From Marinococcus luteus (GTDB lineage Bacteria; Bacillota; Bacilli; Bacillales; Marinococcaceae), in assembly GCF_900106595.1 (NCBI RefSeq), contig NZ_FNNC01000004.1, positions 1 to 64,000 of the forward strand: a DNA stretch of 64,000 bases. Direction: 5' to 3'. This document shows, piece after piece, positions 15,221-23,985 of this stretch. The notes beneath the pieces are model-generated. The model was given only the letters and a program-made list of their open reading frames with translations. It had not been told where the DNA came from and did no database searches. How positions within the stretch are numbered: the first letter of the stretch is position 1; each line of letters opens with the position of its first letter. A program made the position numbers and the translations under genes.

Positions 15221-15997
15221 CTACTGCGCCGTATAACCTCCATCAATTAATACGCTCTGTCCGGTTACGCTTTTCGCCTGATCCCCGGCTAAAAATAAAG
15301 CATAGTCTGCTACTTCCTGTGGATCGAGCAGGCGCTTCTGCGGTACGAGCGGATAGATAACCTCCTCCAGTACTTTTTCTAAAGTAACGCCCCGGTCTGC
15401 CGCCAGATCCTCCAACTGATTGCGGACGAGCGGTGTGTCCACGTATCCCGGACAGAGAGCATTTACCGTGATGCCATGCTCTGCCCCCTCTAAAGCGGCT
15501 ACTTTTGTGAGACCGATTAACCCGTGCTTTGTACTGTTGTATCCTGCTTTTCCGGCAAAACCGATCACTCCGTTGATCGACGACATGTTAATAATGCGGC
15601 CGTGCTTTTGTTCTTTCATAATCGGAACCGCTTTTTTCATCATGGAAAAAGGCGCTGTCAGCATTATTTTAGTCATTTTTTCAAATGTTTCGGTCGGAAA
15701 ATCCTCAAGCTTTGCCACGTACTGCATTCCTGCATTGTTAATGAGAATATCCACCCGGCCAAACACCCGGAGTGTTTCCGCAAAAGCTTCGTCCACCGCG
15801 TCTTCATTGGTAACATCGCAGGCCAGGCCGATGCAGGTGAACCCTTCATCTTCAATCTCACTGGCAGCATTCTGTACTTTGTTTTTATCGATATCTGTCA
15901 GTACTACCTTCGCCTGCTGCCGGGCAAATGCTTTTCCAATTGCAAGCCCTATGCCGCTTGCTGCGCCTGTGATAAATACCACTCTACCTTGAACCAT
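15221..15997 (-). CDS. D-3-hydroxybutyrate dehydrogenase (SDR)
   Basis: A 258-residue classical SDR. I chose the ATG at 15997 because AGGAG lies eight bases upstream; an in-frame start at 16147 would add 50 residues across the promoter region. TGAASGIG (about 10-17) binds NAD, NNAG is near 88, and the catalytic YNSTK near 152. The C-terminal part (LCPGYVDTPLV, then PLVPQKRLL) is typical of 3-hydroxybutyrate dehydrogenases, which oxidise D-3-hydroxybutyrate to acetoacetate. The neighbours (GntP permease, CoA transferase and thiolase) give the pathway that consumes the product. It is transcribed from a strong sigma-54 promoter. Confidence 0.88.
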   Translation of the reverse strand: MVQGRVVFITGAASGIGLAIGKAFARQQAKVVLTDIDKNKVQNAASEIEDEGFTCIGLACDVTNEDAVDEAFAETLRVFGRVDILINNAGMQYVAKLEDFPTETFEKMTKIMLTAPFSMMKKAVPIMKEQKHGRIINMSSINGVIGFAGKAGYNSTKHGLIGLTKVAALEGAEHGITVNALCPGYVDTPLVRNQLEDLAADRGVTLEKVLEEVIYPLVPQKRLLDPQEVADYALFLAGDQAKSVTGQSVLIDGGYTAQ

Positions 15998-16023
15998 GTG
16001 TATCACTCCTGAATAAATTTTTA

Positions 16024-16037
16024 AGTAATCGCTTACA
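16024..16037 (-). promoter_or_regulatory. cre-like box (CcpA)
   Basis: On the minus strand TGTAAGCGATTACT matches the cre consensus at 13 of 14 positions. It lies about 30 bases downstream of the predicted sigma-54 start site, before the hydroxybutyrate dehydrogenase ATG, a position for roadblock repression. Confidence 0.55.
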
Positions 16038-16076
16038 AAAACGAATTCTGTTCCAAATCCGTTCTCTCTATGTATT

Positions 16077-16093
16077 TGCAAAAACCGTGCCAA
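16077..16093 (-). promoter_or_regulatory. Sigma-54 (-24/-12) promoter of the hydroxybutyrate operon
   Basis: On the minus strand TTGGCACGGTTTTTGCA matches the full consensus TTGGCACG-N4-TTGCA. It lies 80 bases upstream of the dehydrogenase ATG, next to a gene for a sigma-54 activator. Confidence 0.93.
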
Positions 16094-16168
16094 CATCTGC
16101 CTGTATGTTTTTTTCTTTGAACCACCGCCGCTAAAGTATTCTTTCACGAGGACCAGCTTAAAAAAATA

Positions 16169-16210
16169 AAACTATTCCAAAACAATGGAATAGTTTCCGT
16201 AAACATGGAA
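16169..16210. promoter_or_regulatory. Tandem activator sites (UAS) for the sigma-54 activator
   Basis: Two TTCC-N8-GGAA sites start at 16175 and 16195, exactly 20 bases (two helical turns) apart. The first extends to a perfect 11-base inverted repeat, AAACTATTCCA / TGGAATAGTTT (16169-16196). Their centres are about 117 and 137 bases upstream of the predicted start, the normal range for enhancer sites. Confidence 0.75.
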
Positions 16211-16220
16211 AAACCCGCTG

Positions 16221-17597
16221 TTATTCCAGGTTGTATTTCATGATTTTATTGTAGAGATTGGACTTTCCTATTCCGAGCAGCTCGCAGGCTGTCCGCTTAT
16301 CACCCTCTGCTTCCTTTAGCGCCTGCTTTACCGCGTCCTTTTCTGCTTCAGCGATGACTTGTTTCAACGGCTTTATTCCGCTTTTCCGGTTTGCCTGCCC
16401 CACATCCATCATACGTGCAGGAAGATCACTCAGCTGAATTGTTTCTCCTTCGGTGAGATGCACGGTTGCCTCAATCGTGTTTTCGAGTTCCCGTACGTTC
16501 CCAGGCCACGGGTAATCCAAAAAGCGGTCAAGCACCTGCTGATCGAACGCCGTAATTCGTTTGCCCAGTCTTTCCGTAACCTTTTGGAGCATAAATTTGC
16601 TGAGCAGCGGAATATCCTCCGGCCGGTCACGCAGGGGCGGTATTGTAAGTGAGATAACATTGATCCGGTAGTACAAATCCTCCCGGAACTGCTGGTTTTC
16701 TATCAGCTCTTCGATTGGCTGATTAGTAGCAGCAACCACCCGCACGTCCACCTGCCGGGGTCCTTGCGCACCAAGTGGCTCAAGTTCTCCCTCCTGAAGC
16801 ACACGAAGAATTTTCACCTGGGTATTCAGTGGCATATCCCCTATCTCGTCCAGAAAAATGGTCCCCTGGTCAGCCAGCTGGAATTTTCCCGGCTTGCCTC
16901 CTTTTTTCGCGCCGGTAAAAGCCCCTTCCTCATAGCCAAACAGTTCAGACTCAAGCAGATCACCCGGGATGGCGGCACAATTCACTTTCACGAAAGGTTT
17001 CATGCTTCTTTCGCTTAACTTATGCAGCCCCTGGGCAAACAATTCTTTGCCAGTTCCCGTTTCTCCGCGCAAAAGTACAGATACGTCGCTTGGGGCTACT
17101 TTGCGTACGTTTCTTTTCACTTCTTCCATTTCCGGAGATACACTGAGCGCATCGTGCAGGGAATAAGACGTGCCGTTCAGCTGCTCCACCTGCTTTTGAT
17201 ACGATTCGAGTTCCAGCATTAATGTTTTAATGTGCTGGTTCATCTCCGCCCATTCTTTTCTGTCCCGGAACATGACCAGTCCCAGGGCTCCGATAATACG
17301 ACTGCCATCATATAAAGGCACGCGGTCGGCAATCATATAATTGCCCCTGATATACTGCATATTTGCTTTCTCTGACTCCCCGGAAGCCGCTACGAGATGC
17401 ATACGTGTGTTTTCAATAACCTCAGTGACATGGCGTCCGACCGCTATTGCACGACTGGTGCCGAGAAAATCATAGTAGCATTTATTCATATACGTGATGA
17501 CTCCCTGCTCATCGACAATGACCACACAATGGTGAAGACTCCCAAATAATATGTCGTAAATATGTTCCAGCCCTTCTAAATGTTTCATCTTTTCCAC
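16221..17597 (-). CDS. Sigma-54-dependent activator with PAS sensor, for hydroxybutyrate use
   Basis: A 458-residue enhancer-binding protein. An N-terminal PAS domain (about 10-115) precedes a linker helix; the AAA+ domain has GETGTGKE (Walker A), GAFTGA (sigma-54 contact) and DEIGDMP; the C-terminal Fis-type HTH has DKRTACELLGIGKSNLYNKI. It lies just upstream of the tandem TTCC-N8-GGAA sites and the perfect sigma-54 promoter of the hydroxybutyrate dehydrogenase-GntP operon, so it is very probably its activator, sensing a small molecule through PAS. It is smaller than the CBS-PAS activator at 1548-3344. A terminator separates it from the upstream thiolase gene, so it has its own promoter. Confidence 0.9.
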   Translation of the reverse strand: MEKMKHLEGLEHIYDILFGSLHHCVVIVDEQGVITYMNKCYYDFLGTSRAIAVGRHVTEVIENTRMHLVAASGESEKANMQYIRGNYMIADRVPLYDGSRIIGALGLVMFRDRKEWAEMNQHIKTLMLELESYQKQVEQLNGTSYSLHDALSVSPEMEEVKRNVRKVAPSDVSVLLRGETGTGKELFAQGLHKLSERSMKPFVKVNCAAIPGDLLESELFGYEEGAFTGAKKGGKPGKFQLADQGTIFLDEIGDMPLNTQVKILRVLQEGELEPLGAQGPRQVDVRVVAATNQPIEELIENQQFREDLYYRINVISLTIPPLRDRPEDIPLLSKFMLQKVTERLGKRITAFDQQVLDRFLDYPWPGNVRELENTIEATVHLTEGETIQLSDLPARMMDVGQANRKSGIKPLKQVIAEAEKDAVKQALKEAEGDKRTACELLGIGKSNLYNKIMKYNLE

Positions 17598-17675
17598 CCC
17601 GTTATCGCGGTTGACGTTTCTGATTAAATGGTAACGGTCCTGCAGATTTTTTCAATAGTCTAGGAACCTTTATTG

Positions 17676-17726
17676 AAAAAAACATCCCCGGCAGCCGATG
17701 AGTATGCGCCGGCCCGGAGATGTTTT
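17676..17726 (-). terminator. Rho-independent terminator of the sco-thiolase operon
   Basis: On the minus strand a GC-rich stem AACATCTCCGG...CCGGGGATGTT ends in a T-run, 27 bases after the thiolase stop. Confidence 0.85.
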
Positions 17727-17752
17727 ATATTTGCTCATATTAACGTTTTTAT

Positions 17753-18940
17753 TTAAACTCTTTCCACGATGGTAGCAACACCTTGGCCGCCTCCGATGCA
17801 TAGCGCCGCCAGTCCTGTATCCACCTGCTGGCGCTTCATCTGATGAAGCAGGGTCACGAAAATTCTTGTGCCGCTTGCCCCAATCGGGTGCCCTAACGCG
17901 ATCGCCCCTCCGTTTACATTCAATTTATCCGAATCGATATTCAAATCTCTCTGCACAGCAAGTGACTGGGCGGCGAACGCTTCGTTTGCTTCAATCAGAT
18001 CGATGTCTTCCATCGAGACGGATGCTTTGTTTAAGGCTTTGCGGATGGCCGGGACCGGTCCCAGTCCCATCACGCTCGGATCCACGGCAGCACTGGCATT
18101 GCCGGTGATCCGGGCCATGCCTGTAACGCCAAGTTCCTTCGCTTTCTTTTCACTCATCACAATAACGGCGGCTGCCCCGTCATTGATCCCGGAAGCGTTT
18201 CCTGCGGTTACGCTTCCATCTTTTTGAAACGCCGGTTTTAATTTTTTCAGCTTTTCCACTGTCGTGTCACTTCGGATATGTTCATCTTCTGACACTGACA
18301 GGGGATCTCCTTTTCGCTGAGGCACCTGGACAGCCACGATTTCTTCTTTGAACATCCCATTATCTCTCGCTGCCGCTGCCTTCTGCTGACTGGCTGCGGC
18401 GAATGTATCCTGTTCTTCCCGTGTAAAGCCGTACTCATGATTGATGTTTTCTGCTGTCACACCCATATGATAGTTTTCCACCGCGCACATCAGTCCGTCG
18501 TGGAGCATGCTGTCAACCAGCTTCTGGTCTCCCATGCCAAAGCCGCTGCGCGCGTTCATCTGCAGGTACGGAGCCTGACTCATGTTTTCCATCCCGCCGG
18601 CAACGACGATTTCCGCATCGCCGGTCAACACGGCCTGAGCCGCCAGATGGACAGCCTTCAAACCGGACCCGCACACTTTATTAATGGTCATAGCAGGTAC
18701 ATTTTCAGAAAGACCGGCCTTTAAAGAAGCCACCCTTGCCGGGTTCTGCCCAAGACCTGCCTGTAGCACGTTTCCCATAATGACTTCATCTACTTCTTCC
18801 TTCGGGACACCGGCACGCTCAAGCGCTTCTTCAATCACAAGCGCGCCCAGATCTACAGCCGGTACATCCTTTAAACTGCCCATAAAGCCGCCGACCGGCG
18901 TCCGTACCGCTCCGCCAAGCAGAACCTCTTCCATCTTCAT
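17753..18940 (-). CDS. Acetyl-CoA acetyltransferase (thiolase)
   Basis: A 395-residue thiolase. The acyl-accepting cysteine C90 is in [10 protein letters not shown], the second active-site histidine in GHPIGASG and the base cysteine in CIGGGQG, in the family order. It cleaves acetoacetyl-CoA with CoA into two acetyl-CoA, or condenses them. It is the last gene of scoA-scoB-thl; its ATG overlaps the scoB stop (ATGA), so the two are translationally coupled. In this context the degradative direction (ketone bodies to acetyl-CoA) is likely. Confidence 0.93.
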   Translation of the reverse strand: MKMEEVLLGGAVRTPVGGFMGSLKDVPAVDLGALVIEEALERAGVPKEEVDEVIMGNVLQAGLGQNPARVASLKAGLSENVPAMTINKVCGSGLKAVHLAAQAVLTGDAEIVVAGGMENMSQAPYLQMNARSGFGMGDQKLVDSMLHDGLMCAVENYHMGVTAENINHEYGFTREEQDTFAAASQQKAAAARDNGMFKEEIVAVQVPQRKGDPLSVSEDEHIRSDTTVEKLKKLKPAFQKDGSVTAGNASGINDGAAAVIVMSEKKAKELGVTGMARITGNASAAVDPSVMGLGPVPAIRKALNKASVSMEDIDLIEANEAFAAQSLAVQRDLNIDSDKLNVNGGAIALGHPIGASGTRIFVTLLHQMKRQQVDTGLAALCIGGGQGVATIVERV

Positions 18941-19599
18941 TGTTTCCCCTCCCGGTCTATTAGAGCTTCGTCAATTGTAAAAGAAGCTTCTGTATACTGC
19001 TCCACTGTTTTTACGTCTGCCCCGTTCAATACTTCTTTCAACACCATACCCGATGGAGTAAAATCAAAGACCGCCATATCTGTAATCAACCTGCTTACTA
19101 CTTTTTCCCCAGTCAGCGGCAGAGCGCATTCCGTCCGGATTTTCGATTCCCCTTCTTTATTCGTATGAGTCATGATGATAACTACTTTTTTCGCTCCCTG
19201 CACAATATCCATGGCACCGCCCATGCCTTTGACCATTTTCCCGGGAATCATCCAATTCGCAAGATCTCCCTGCCCGGAAACCTCCATGCCCCCGAGAATT
19301 GCGAGATCAATATGGCCGCCGCGGATCATAGCAAAGGATTCCGCGTTATCAAAGAAAGAACCTCCCTGCTTCACTGTTACTGTTTCTTTTCCAGCATTAA
19401 TCAGATCCGCATCCACGTCTTCCTCCTCCGGATACGGCCCGATGCCGAGCAGACCATTTTCGGAGTGAAGAAAGATATCTTTATCTGCCGGAATGTAGTT
19501 AGCGATCATTGTCGGCATGCCAATGCCCAGGTTCACAATCGTGCCGTCTTCGACTTCCTTTACTGCCCGTTGTATAATGTTTTCTCTTTGACTACTCAT
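18937..19599 (-). CDS. scoB: Succinyl-CoA:3-ketoacid CoA-transferase, subunit B
   Basis: A 220-residue CoA-transferase beta subunit. The ATG at 19599 has GGAGGAGG upstream; a longer in-frame reading runs back into scoA and is not needed. The SENGLLG motif carries the catalytic glutamate (E47) that forms the enzyme-CoA thioester. With ScoA it moves CoA from succinyl-CoA to acetoacetate, giving acetoacetyl-CoA for the thiolase encoded next. Its stop overlaps the thiolase start. Confidence 0.92.
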   Translation of the reverse strand: MSSQRENIIQRAVKEVEDGTIVNLGIGMPTMIANYIPADKDIFLHSENGLLGIGPYPEEEDVDADLINAGKETVTVKQGGSFFDNAESFAMIRGGHIDLAILGGMEVSGQGDLANWMIPGKMVKGMGGAMDIVQGAKKVVIIMTHTNKEGESKIRTECALPLTGEKVVSRLITDMAVFDFTPSGMVLKEVLNGADVKTVEQYTEASFTIDEALIDREGKQ

Positions 19600-19615
19600 T
19601 GTCTTCCTCCTCCTT

Positions 19616-20311
19616 TTATGCCTGTTGGACCGTTTTACGTTCGATGCGTTTTTCATACGATGTGCCGACAAGAAGATGCTGAACGTAGAGGCTCGGTGTG
19701 TGGATAAAGTCCGGATCGAGTTCACCGACGTCAACCAGCTCTTCCACCTCTGCGATTGTAAATTTCCCTGCCGCTGCTGCCAGCGGATTAAAATTCCGGG
19801 CTGTTTTCCGGTAAATAAGGTTCCCGTAGGCATCGCCCTTCCAAGCTTTTACAAGAGCCGCATCTCCCTGAATGGCTTCTTCAAGAATGCACTGTCTGCC
19901 GCCGATAACCTTATGTTCCTTCCCCTCAGCAATTGGGGTTCCTACACCGGTCGGCGTGTAAAAGCCGGGAATACCGGCGCCGCCTGCCCGGATACGCTCT
20001 GCAAGCGTGCCCTGAGGCACGAGTTCCACTTCGAGTTCCCCGTTCAAGTACTGCTCTTCAAAAATTTTATTTTCTCCTACGTAGGAAGCCACCATTTTGT
20101 TAATCTGTTTATTTTCCAGCAGCAGTCCAAGACCCCAGTCGTTGACGCCGCAATTATTACTGACTACTGTTAAATTTTTCGTTCCCTTTTCAGCCAGCGC
20201 CTGAATGGCTTTTTCCGGAATGCCGCACAGGCCGAACCCTCCGACAATCAGCGTAGCACCGTCCTGAATGCGGGCAACACTCTCTTCAAAAGACGTCTGT
20301 ACCTTCGTCAT
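19616..20311 (-). CDS. scoA: Succinyl-CoA:3-ketoacid CoA-transferase, subunit A
   Basis: A 231-residue CoA-transferase alpha subunit. I choose the ATG at 20311 (AAAGGGG site, family-like N-terminus [12 protein letters not shown]) over an in-frame GTG at 20350. The glycine-rich GGFGLCGIP motif near residue 24-32 is the CoA-binding signature of this family. It pairs with ScoB, whose gene follows after 16 bases. The operon is divergent from a LysR-type regulator at 20426, which probably controls it together with a cre-like box at 20356. Confidence 0.92.
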   Translation of the reverse strand: MTKVQTSFEESVARIQDGATLIVGGFGLCGIPEKAIQALAEKGTKNLTVVSNNCGVNDWGLGLLLENKQINKMVASYVGENKIFEEQYLNGELEVELVPQGTLAERIRAGGAGIPGFYTPTGVGTPIAEGKEHKVIGGRQCILEEAIQGDAALVKAWKGDAYGNLIYRKTARNFNPLAAAAGKFTIAEVEELVDVGELDPDFIHTPSLYVQHLLVGTSYEKRIERKTVQQA

Positions 20312-20355
20312 TGTATGAACCCCTTTCAGTTCTTTAATTGGTACTTTCACTTTAC

Positions 20356-20369
20356 TAATAGCGCTTTCA
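20356..20369 (-). promoter_or_regulatory. cre-like box (CcpA)
   Basis: On the minus strand TGAAAGCGCTATTA matches the cre consensus at 13 of 14 positions, in the spacer between scoA and the LysR-type gene. Confidence 0.45.
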
Positions 20370-20425
20370 TAAGTAAAATAGATAAATAATATAAATTTAT
20401 TACTAAATGGAATAAGAGGTGTCGC

Positions 20426-21307
20426 ATGGATATTAAACAGCTTCGTTTTTTTCTCGAAGTCTGCAAAGAACTAAGCTTTTCCCGGGCCAGCGAAAAGCTT
20501 CACATTTCCCAGCCCGCTTTAAGCAAAACGATTCATCAACTTGAGGAAGAAATCGGCCTGCGTCTTCTCGACCGCTCCACCCGTCATCTTTTTGTTACGA
20601 AAGAAGGGGAAATTATCCGCCAGCACGCCCGGAAGGTACTTCGCAGTGCAGAGGATCTGTGGCACGAAGCAGAAGAAATCAAACTGCACAAAAAAGGCAG
20701 CTTTACGTTCGGACTCCCGCCCGTCATCGGCTCCAGCTTTTTCCCCGAAATTATTGCCGACTTCCGCAGATTCTACCCAGAAGCCGGTATGCGCATTGTC
20801 GAAGAAGGCGCGAAAATTATGGAGCAGTCCCTGCTTGAAGGAAATATCGATGTCGGTGTAGCCATTCTTCCAGTCGATGAAGAACAATTTGAGATTCGCC
20901 AGATTATCGATCGGAAAATTCTCGCCGTCACCTCGGCGGATCATCCGCTTGCAGGCTGCGAAAGCATACAAATGCGGGATTTAAAACATGAATCCTTTTT
21001 AATGTTTCAGCAGGGATTTGCCCTGTACGACCGGGTCTTCGAGTCATGTATTCAGGCCGGATTTGAACCCGGCATTCTTTATGAAAGCTCCCAGTGGGAT
21101 TTTTTGTTTGAGAGTGCCATAGCAGGCCTGGGCGTTGCCCTCCTTCCCGAAACAGTTGTTCATAAAGCAGATACCAGAAATGTTTCTGTGCTCGCTGTCG
21201 ACGATGATCTGCTGCACTGGCGGCTCGCGCTCATCTGGCGGAAGCAAAGCTATCAGACGCAGGCCGCCCAGGCGTGGATCGCTTTTGTAGAAGAGGCTTT
21301 TGCGTAA
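20426..21307 (+). CDS. LysR family transcriptional regulator
   Basis: A 293-residue LysR protein. The N-terminal winged HTH ([20 protein letters not shown], about 17-36) is followed by the two-lobed co-inducer-binding domain. It is transcribed away from scoA with a 114-base spacer, the usual layout for a LysR regulator and its target, so it probably controls the acetoacetate operon, perhaps in response to acetoacetate or an acyl-CoA. AGAGGTG precedes the ATG. It converges with the AtoE-type carrier gene, ending 33 bases from its stop. The closest well-known relatives by general look are the CidR/YwbI-type regulators, but this is not certain. Confidence 0.9.
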   Translation: MDIKQLRFFLEVCKELSFSRASEKLHISQPALSKTIHQLEEEIGLRLLDRSTRHLFVTKEGEIIRQHARKVLRSAEDLWHEAEEIKLHKKGSFTFGLPPVIGSSFFPEIIADFRRFYPEAGMRIVEEGAKIMEQSLLEGNIDVGVAILPVDEEQFEIRQIIDRKILAVTSADHPLAGCESIQMRDLKHESFLMFQQGFALYDRVFESCIQAGFEPGILYESSQWDFLFESAIAGLGVALLPETVVHKADTRNVSVLAVDDDLLHWRLALIWRKQSYQTQAAQAWIAFVEEAFA

Positions 21308-21340
21308 TAGTGTACGAAAAACTACGCATTTTATTAGCTT

Positions 21341-22660
21341 TTATAAAAAAGTCAGACCTGCACCAATAACAATTCCACTAATCACAAGAATCCATACACA
21401 AAACCCCATAATGTCTCTAGCACGTAAACCGGCAATGGCAAGTGCCGGCAAAGCCCAAAATGGTTGTATCATGTTCGTCCAGGCATCTCCCCAGGCAACA
21501 GACATCACTGTTTTCGCTGGATCAACGCCAAGTGTTGCTCCAGCTTCAAGCATAATAGGAGCTTGAACAGCCCACTGTCCTCCTCCGGAAGGCACGAAGA
21601 AATTAACTATGCCGGCACTAAGAAAAGAAAACAGTGGGAATGTTGCTTCTGTGGAAAATGCTATAAACCATTCTGAGATTTGCACTGCAAGACCAGAGGT
21701 AACCATCATTCCCATAATGCCTGCATAGAATGGAAATTGAATAATAATACCTCCAGCATTTTTCACAGCCTCCGCTACACTGTTTAAGAAGTTTTTTGGA
21801 GTTCCGTGAAACAAAATGCCTAATGTTAAGAACATAAAGTTTACAATATTCAAGTCCAATCGAAATCCATTCGTGAAAAAATAGTACACTAGAAAAACTA
21901 ATCCGAAACCTCCTATAATCATGGCAAACCATCTGCTGTTTTCCAGTTTTTCCGCCGGTGTCCAGACTTCTGGTGAACTCAGAGTTGTTGCTGCTTTATT
22001 ATCCTCAAGCAGTGTTGGATCTATAGTTACAGCATCATTTTGGTTCATCATTACCCTATTAACAATTGGAACAACGATAAAAAGCGAAGCCACAATAGCC
22101 AGATTAAAAGCAGAAAAAATCGTCTGGTTTGTCGATATTAAACCAATTGTATCCTCTGAAATGTTATCCGGAGTTGCGACTGTTAAAGGGATGGAGCCGG
22201 CAAGACCTCCATGCCAAACTATAAATCCGCTATATGCACTGGCAATTAATAAGCGATAGTCAACTTTAGGTACTTGTCTCGCTAGTTCTTTTGCAAACAA
22301 AGCTCCTATAACCAGGCCAAAACCCCAATTAATCCAGCTGGCTGTCAAAGCTACTATAGTCACCAACACTATAGCTTGACCTGGCGTTTTAGCTATCGAA
22401 GCAGTCCTTTCAAGCAAACGATTAAAAAAAGGGCTACTCGCAAGAACATACCCAGTTACTAATACAAGAACCATCTGCATCGCAAATTCCAACAAATCCC
22501 AAAACCCTTCTCCCCAATAAGTAACCATGTTGATTGGCGTACTAGGTGTAAGAAACAATCCTGACAAAAAAACCACAATAGTCAAAATAAGAACAAAAAG
22601 AAAAGGATCCGGCAGGTATCGTTGTACTAGACTGGTCGAAAATCTCGTTGGTGTTTTCAA
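21341..22660 (-). CDS. AtoE-type short-chain fatty acid transporter
   Basis: A 439-residue carrier with about 11-12 hydrophobic segments, matching the AtoE short-chain fatty acid transporter family (FVPSGGGQWAVQAPIMLEAG near the C-terminus is its signature). I place the start at the TTG at 22660 because GGGAGGGAG lies 7 bases upstream; a further TTG at 22681 overlaps that site. It would import acetoacetate or short-chain fatty acids for the adjacent scoAB-thiolase route. A cre-like box lies at its 5' end. It is convergent with the LysR gene. Confidence 0.88.
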   Translation of the reverse strand: MKTPTRFSTSLVQRYLPDPFLFVLILTIVVFLSGLFLTPSTPINMVTYWGEGFWDLLEFAMQMVLVLVTGYVLASSPFFNRLLERTASIAKTPGQAIVLVTIVALTASWINWGFGLVIGALFAKELARQVPKVDYRLLIASAYSGFIVWHGGLAGSIPLTVATPDNISEDTIGLISTNQTIFSAFNLAIVASLFIVVPIVNRVMMNQNDAVTIDPTLLEDNKAATTLSSPEVWTPAEKLENSRWFAMIIGGFGLVFLVYYFFTNGFRLDLNIVNFMFLTLGILFHGTPKNFLNSVAEAVKNAGGIIIQFPFYAGIMGMMVTSGLAVQISEWFIAFSTEATFPLFSFLSAGIVNFFVPSGGGQWAVQAPIMLEAGATLGVDPAKTVMSVAWGDAWTNMIQPFWALPALAIAGLRARDIMGFCVWILVISGIVIGAGLTFL

Positions 22661-22676
22661 ATAAACTCCCTCCCGT

Positions 22677-22690
22677 CGCAATCGCTTACA
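22677..22690 (-). promoter_or_regulatory. cre-like box (CcpA)
   Basis: On the minus strand TGTAAGCGATTGCG matches the cre consensus at 13 of 14 positions, immediately upstream of the ribosome binding site of the AtoE-type gene. Its core TGTAAGCGATT is identical to the box before the hydroxybutyrate dehydrogenase. Confidence 0.5.
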
Positions 22691-22955
22691 ATAGACTTTA
22701 TCGAATCATTTCCTGGAAGTGAAATACCTTCGGGTTATATATCTATTCGTTTTCAACATAAGTTATCTGTTTTTTAGTAATAAAAACTGTCGACATGCTT
22801 CCAGTGTTAATTCACAACTTGATAAATAGTAAATTAAATCATTAAGAGAACAGGTTAAATATAAAACACGAATCAGGTGTTCAGCTTTTCTTTTTGATAT
22901 AATTCATAAGCAGTTTTATTTTACTTCTTTATGTTTATTTCGCGAGGAAAGGACG

Positions 22956-23882
22956 ATGCTTATGAAACATACAATTTCTTTCTGGCTTGAAGCCGCGCGG
23001 GCAAGTTTTTTGTCTGTCATGCTTATGCCTGTCCTATTAGGAACACTTGGGGCTTTCGCATGGAACGGGGTCTTTGAGCCGCTTTGGTTTATTATTACAC
23101 TGATCGGAGCATTCAGCGCCCACTTGTTTTCCAACATGGTGAATGATTTGTGGGACTACCGAAACGGTGTCGATACAAAGGCACAGGATACGGCAAACGA
23201 TGTTTCCACCAATTCCGGCATGCTGACGGGAGGCCGGGTGTCTGAAGAAACATTCGCGTTTGTTACGTGGGCGTTCCTGGCCCTGGCGCTTTTATGCGGC
23301 GTCATTTTAAGTATTGCCAAAGGATGGCCGCTTTTAATGCTCGCGGCCGTCGGCGGACTGCTTGCTTATTTTTATGTAGCCCCTCCCTTTAAGTTCGGTT
23401 ACCGGGGCAAAGGATACGGCGAAATCGCCATTCTGCTTTCGTTCGGGGTTCTTCCCGTAATGGGCAGCTATTACGTACAGACGGGATTTTTTGACGTCCG
23501 GTCATTTTTCCTTTCTCTGCCAATCGGCATATTAACCACGATGGTGCTTTACAATCATCATTTTCTTCATTGGCGCGCTGACCGTGACTCCGGAAAAAAC
23601 ACGCTCGTCGTCGTACTCGGGGAAAAGAAAGGGCTTCTTCTTTCGAAAGCCTTTACCCTGCTTGCAATGCTCACTATCCCCTTAGGCATCCTTGTCGGGG
23701 CGCTTCCCTGGTACGCGCTGATTGCCGTTGTTTCTGCCTGGCCACTCGTAAAGGCCTATGCTGCCCTGGAAGATACCAACCCTTCTGAATCTTATGGGCC
23801 GCTCATGGGGGCGTCGATTAAAAGTACCGTTCTGTGTGGATTTTTCCTGGCTGCAGCGCTTCTGCTGCAGGGAATATTTTAA
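22956..23882 (+). CDS. UbiA family prenyltransferase (MenA-like)
   Basis: A 308-residue membrane prenyltransferase with about eight to nine hydrophobic segments. The first aspartate-rich motif is NMVNDLWDYRNGVD (about 60-73) and the second RADRDSGKN (about 206-214); they bind the Mg-diphosphate of the prenyl donor. The family includes 1,4-dihydroxy-2-naphthoate prenyltransferase (MenA), which fits a menaquinone-using Bacillales organism, but the acceptor cannot be set from sequence. GAGGAAAGG lies upstream of the ATG; a second ATG two codons later is equally possible. It is a single gene, with no other menaquinone gene nearby, so a paralogue of the main menA is possible. Confidence 0.8.
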   Translation: MLMKHTISFWLEAARASFLSVMLMPVLLGTLGAFAWNGVFEPLWFIITLIGAFSAHLFSNMVNDLWDYRNGVDTKAQDTANDVSTNSGMLTGGRVSEETFAFVTWAFLALALLCGVILSIAKGWPLLMLAAVGGLLAYFYVAPPFKFGYRGKGYGEIAILLSFGVLPVMGSYYVQTGFFDVRSFFLSLPIGILTTMVLYNHHFLHWRADRDSGKNTLVVVLGEKKGLLLSKAFTLLAMLTIPLGILVGALPWYALIAVVSAWPLVKAYAALEDTNPSESYGPLMGASIKSTVLCGFFLAAALLLQGIF

Positions 23883-23985
23883 CCGGCGGAACGCTTGCTT
23901 GTTCTAAATGGCAGGAAGCTTTTGTCATAATGGTGTACAATGTGGCAGCGAGACTGTATTTTGCAATTAATGAGGAGGCTTTTTG

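Noticed and set aside
15998-16147. 50-codon N-terminal extension of the hydroxybutyrate dehydrogenase
   Set aside because: It would read through the sigma-54 promoter and the cre-like box, and has no SDR-like residues; the ATG at 15997 has AGGAG.
19600-19833. 78-codon extension of scoB into scoA
   Set aside because: It overlaps the real scoA end in another frame and lacks a start site; family members start near MSSQREN.
20391-20400. LysR box ATAAATTTAT in the scoA-LysR spacer
   Set aside because: A 10-base AT-only palindrome in an AT-rich spacer is likely by chance; no T-N11-A pattern clearly stands out.
21301-21340. Terminator between the LysR and AtoE-type genes
   Set aside because: TGCGTA / TACGCA gives only six pairs with a long loop; too weak to list.
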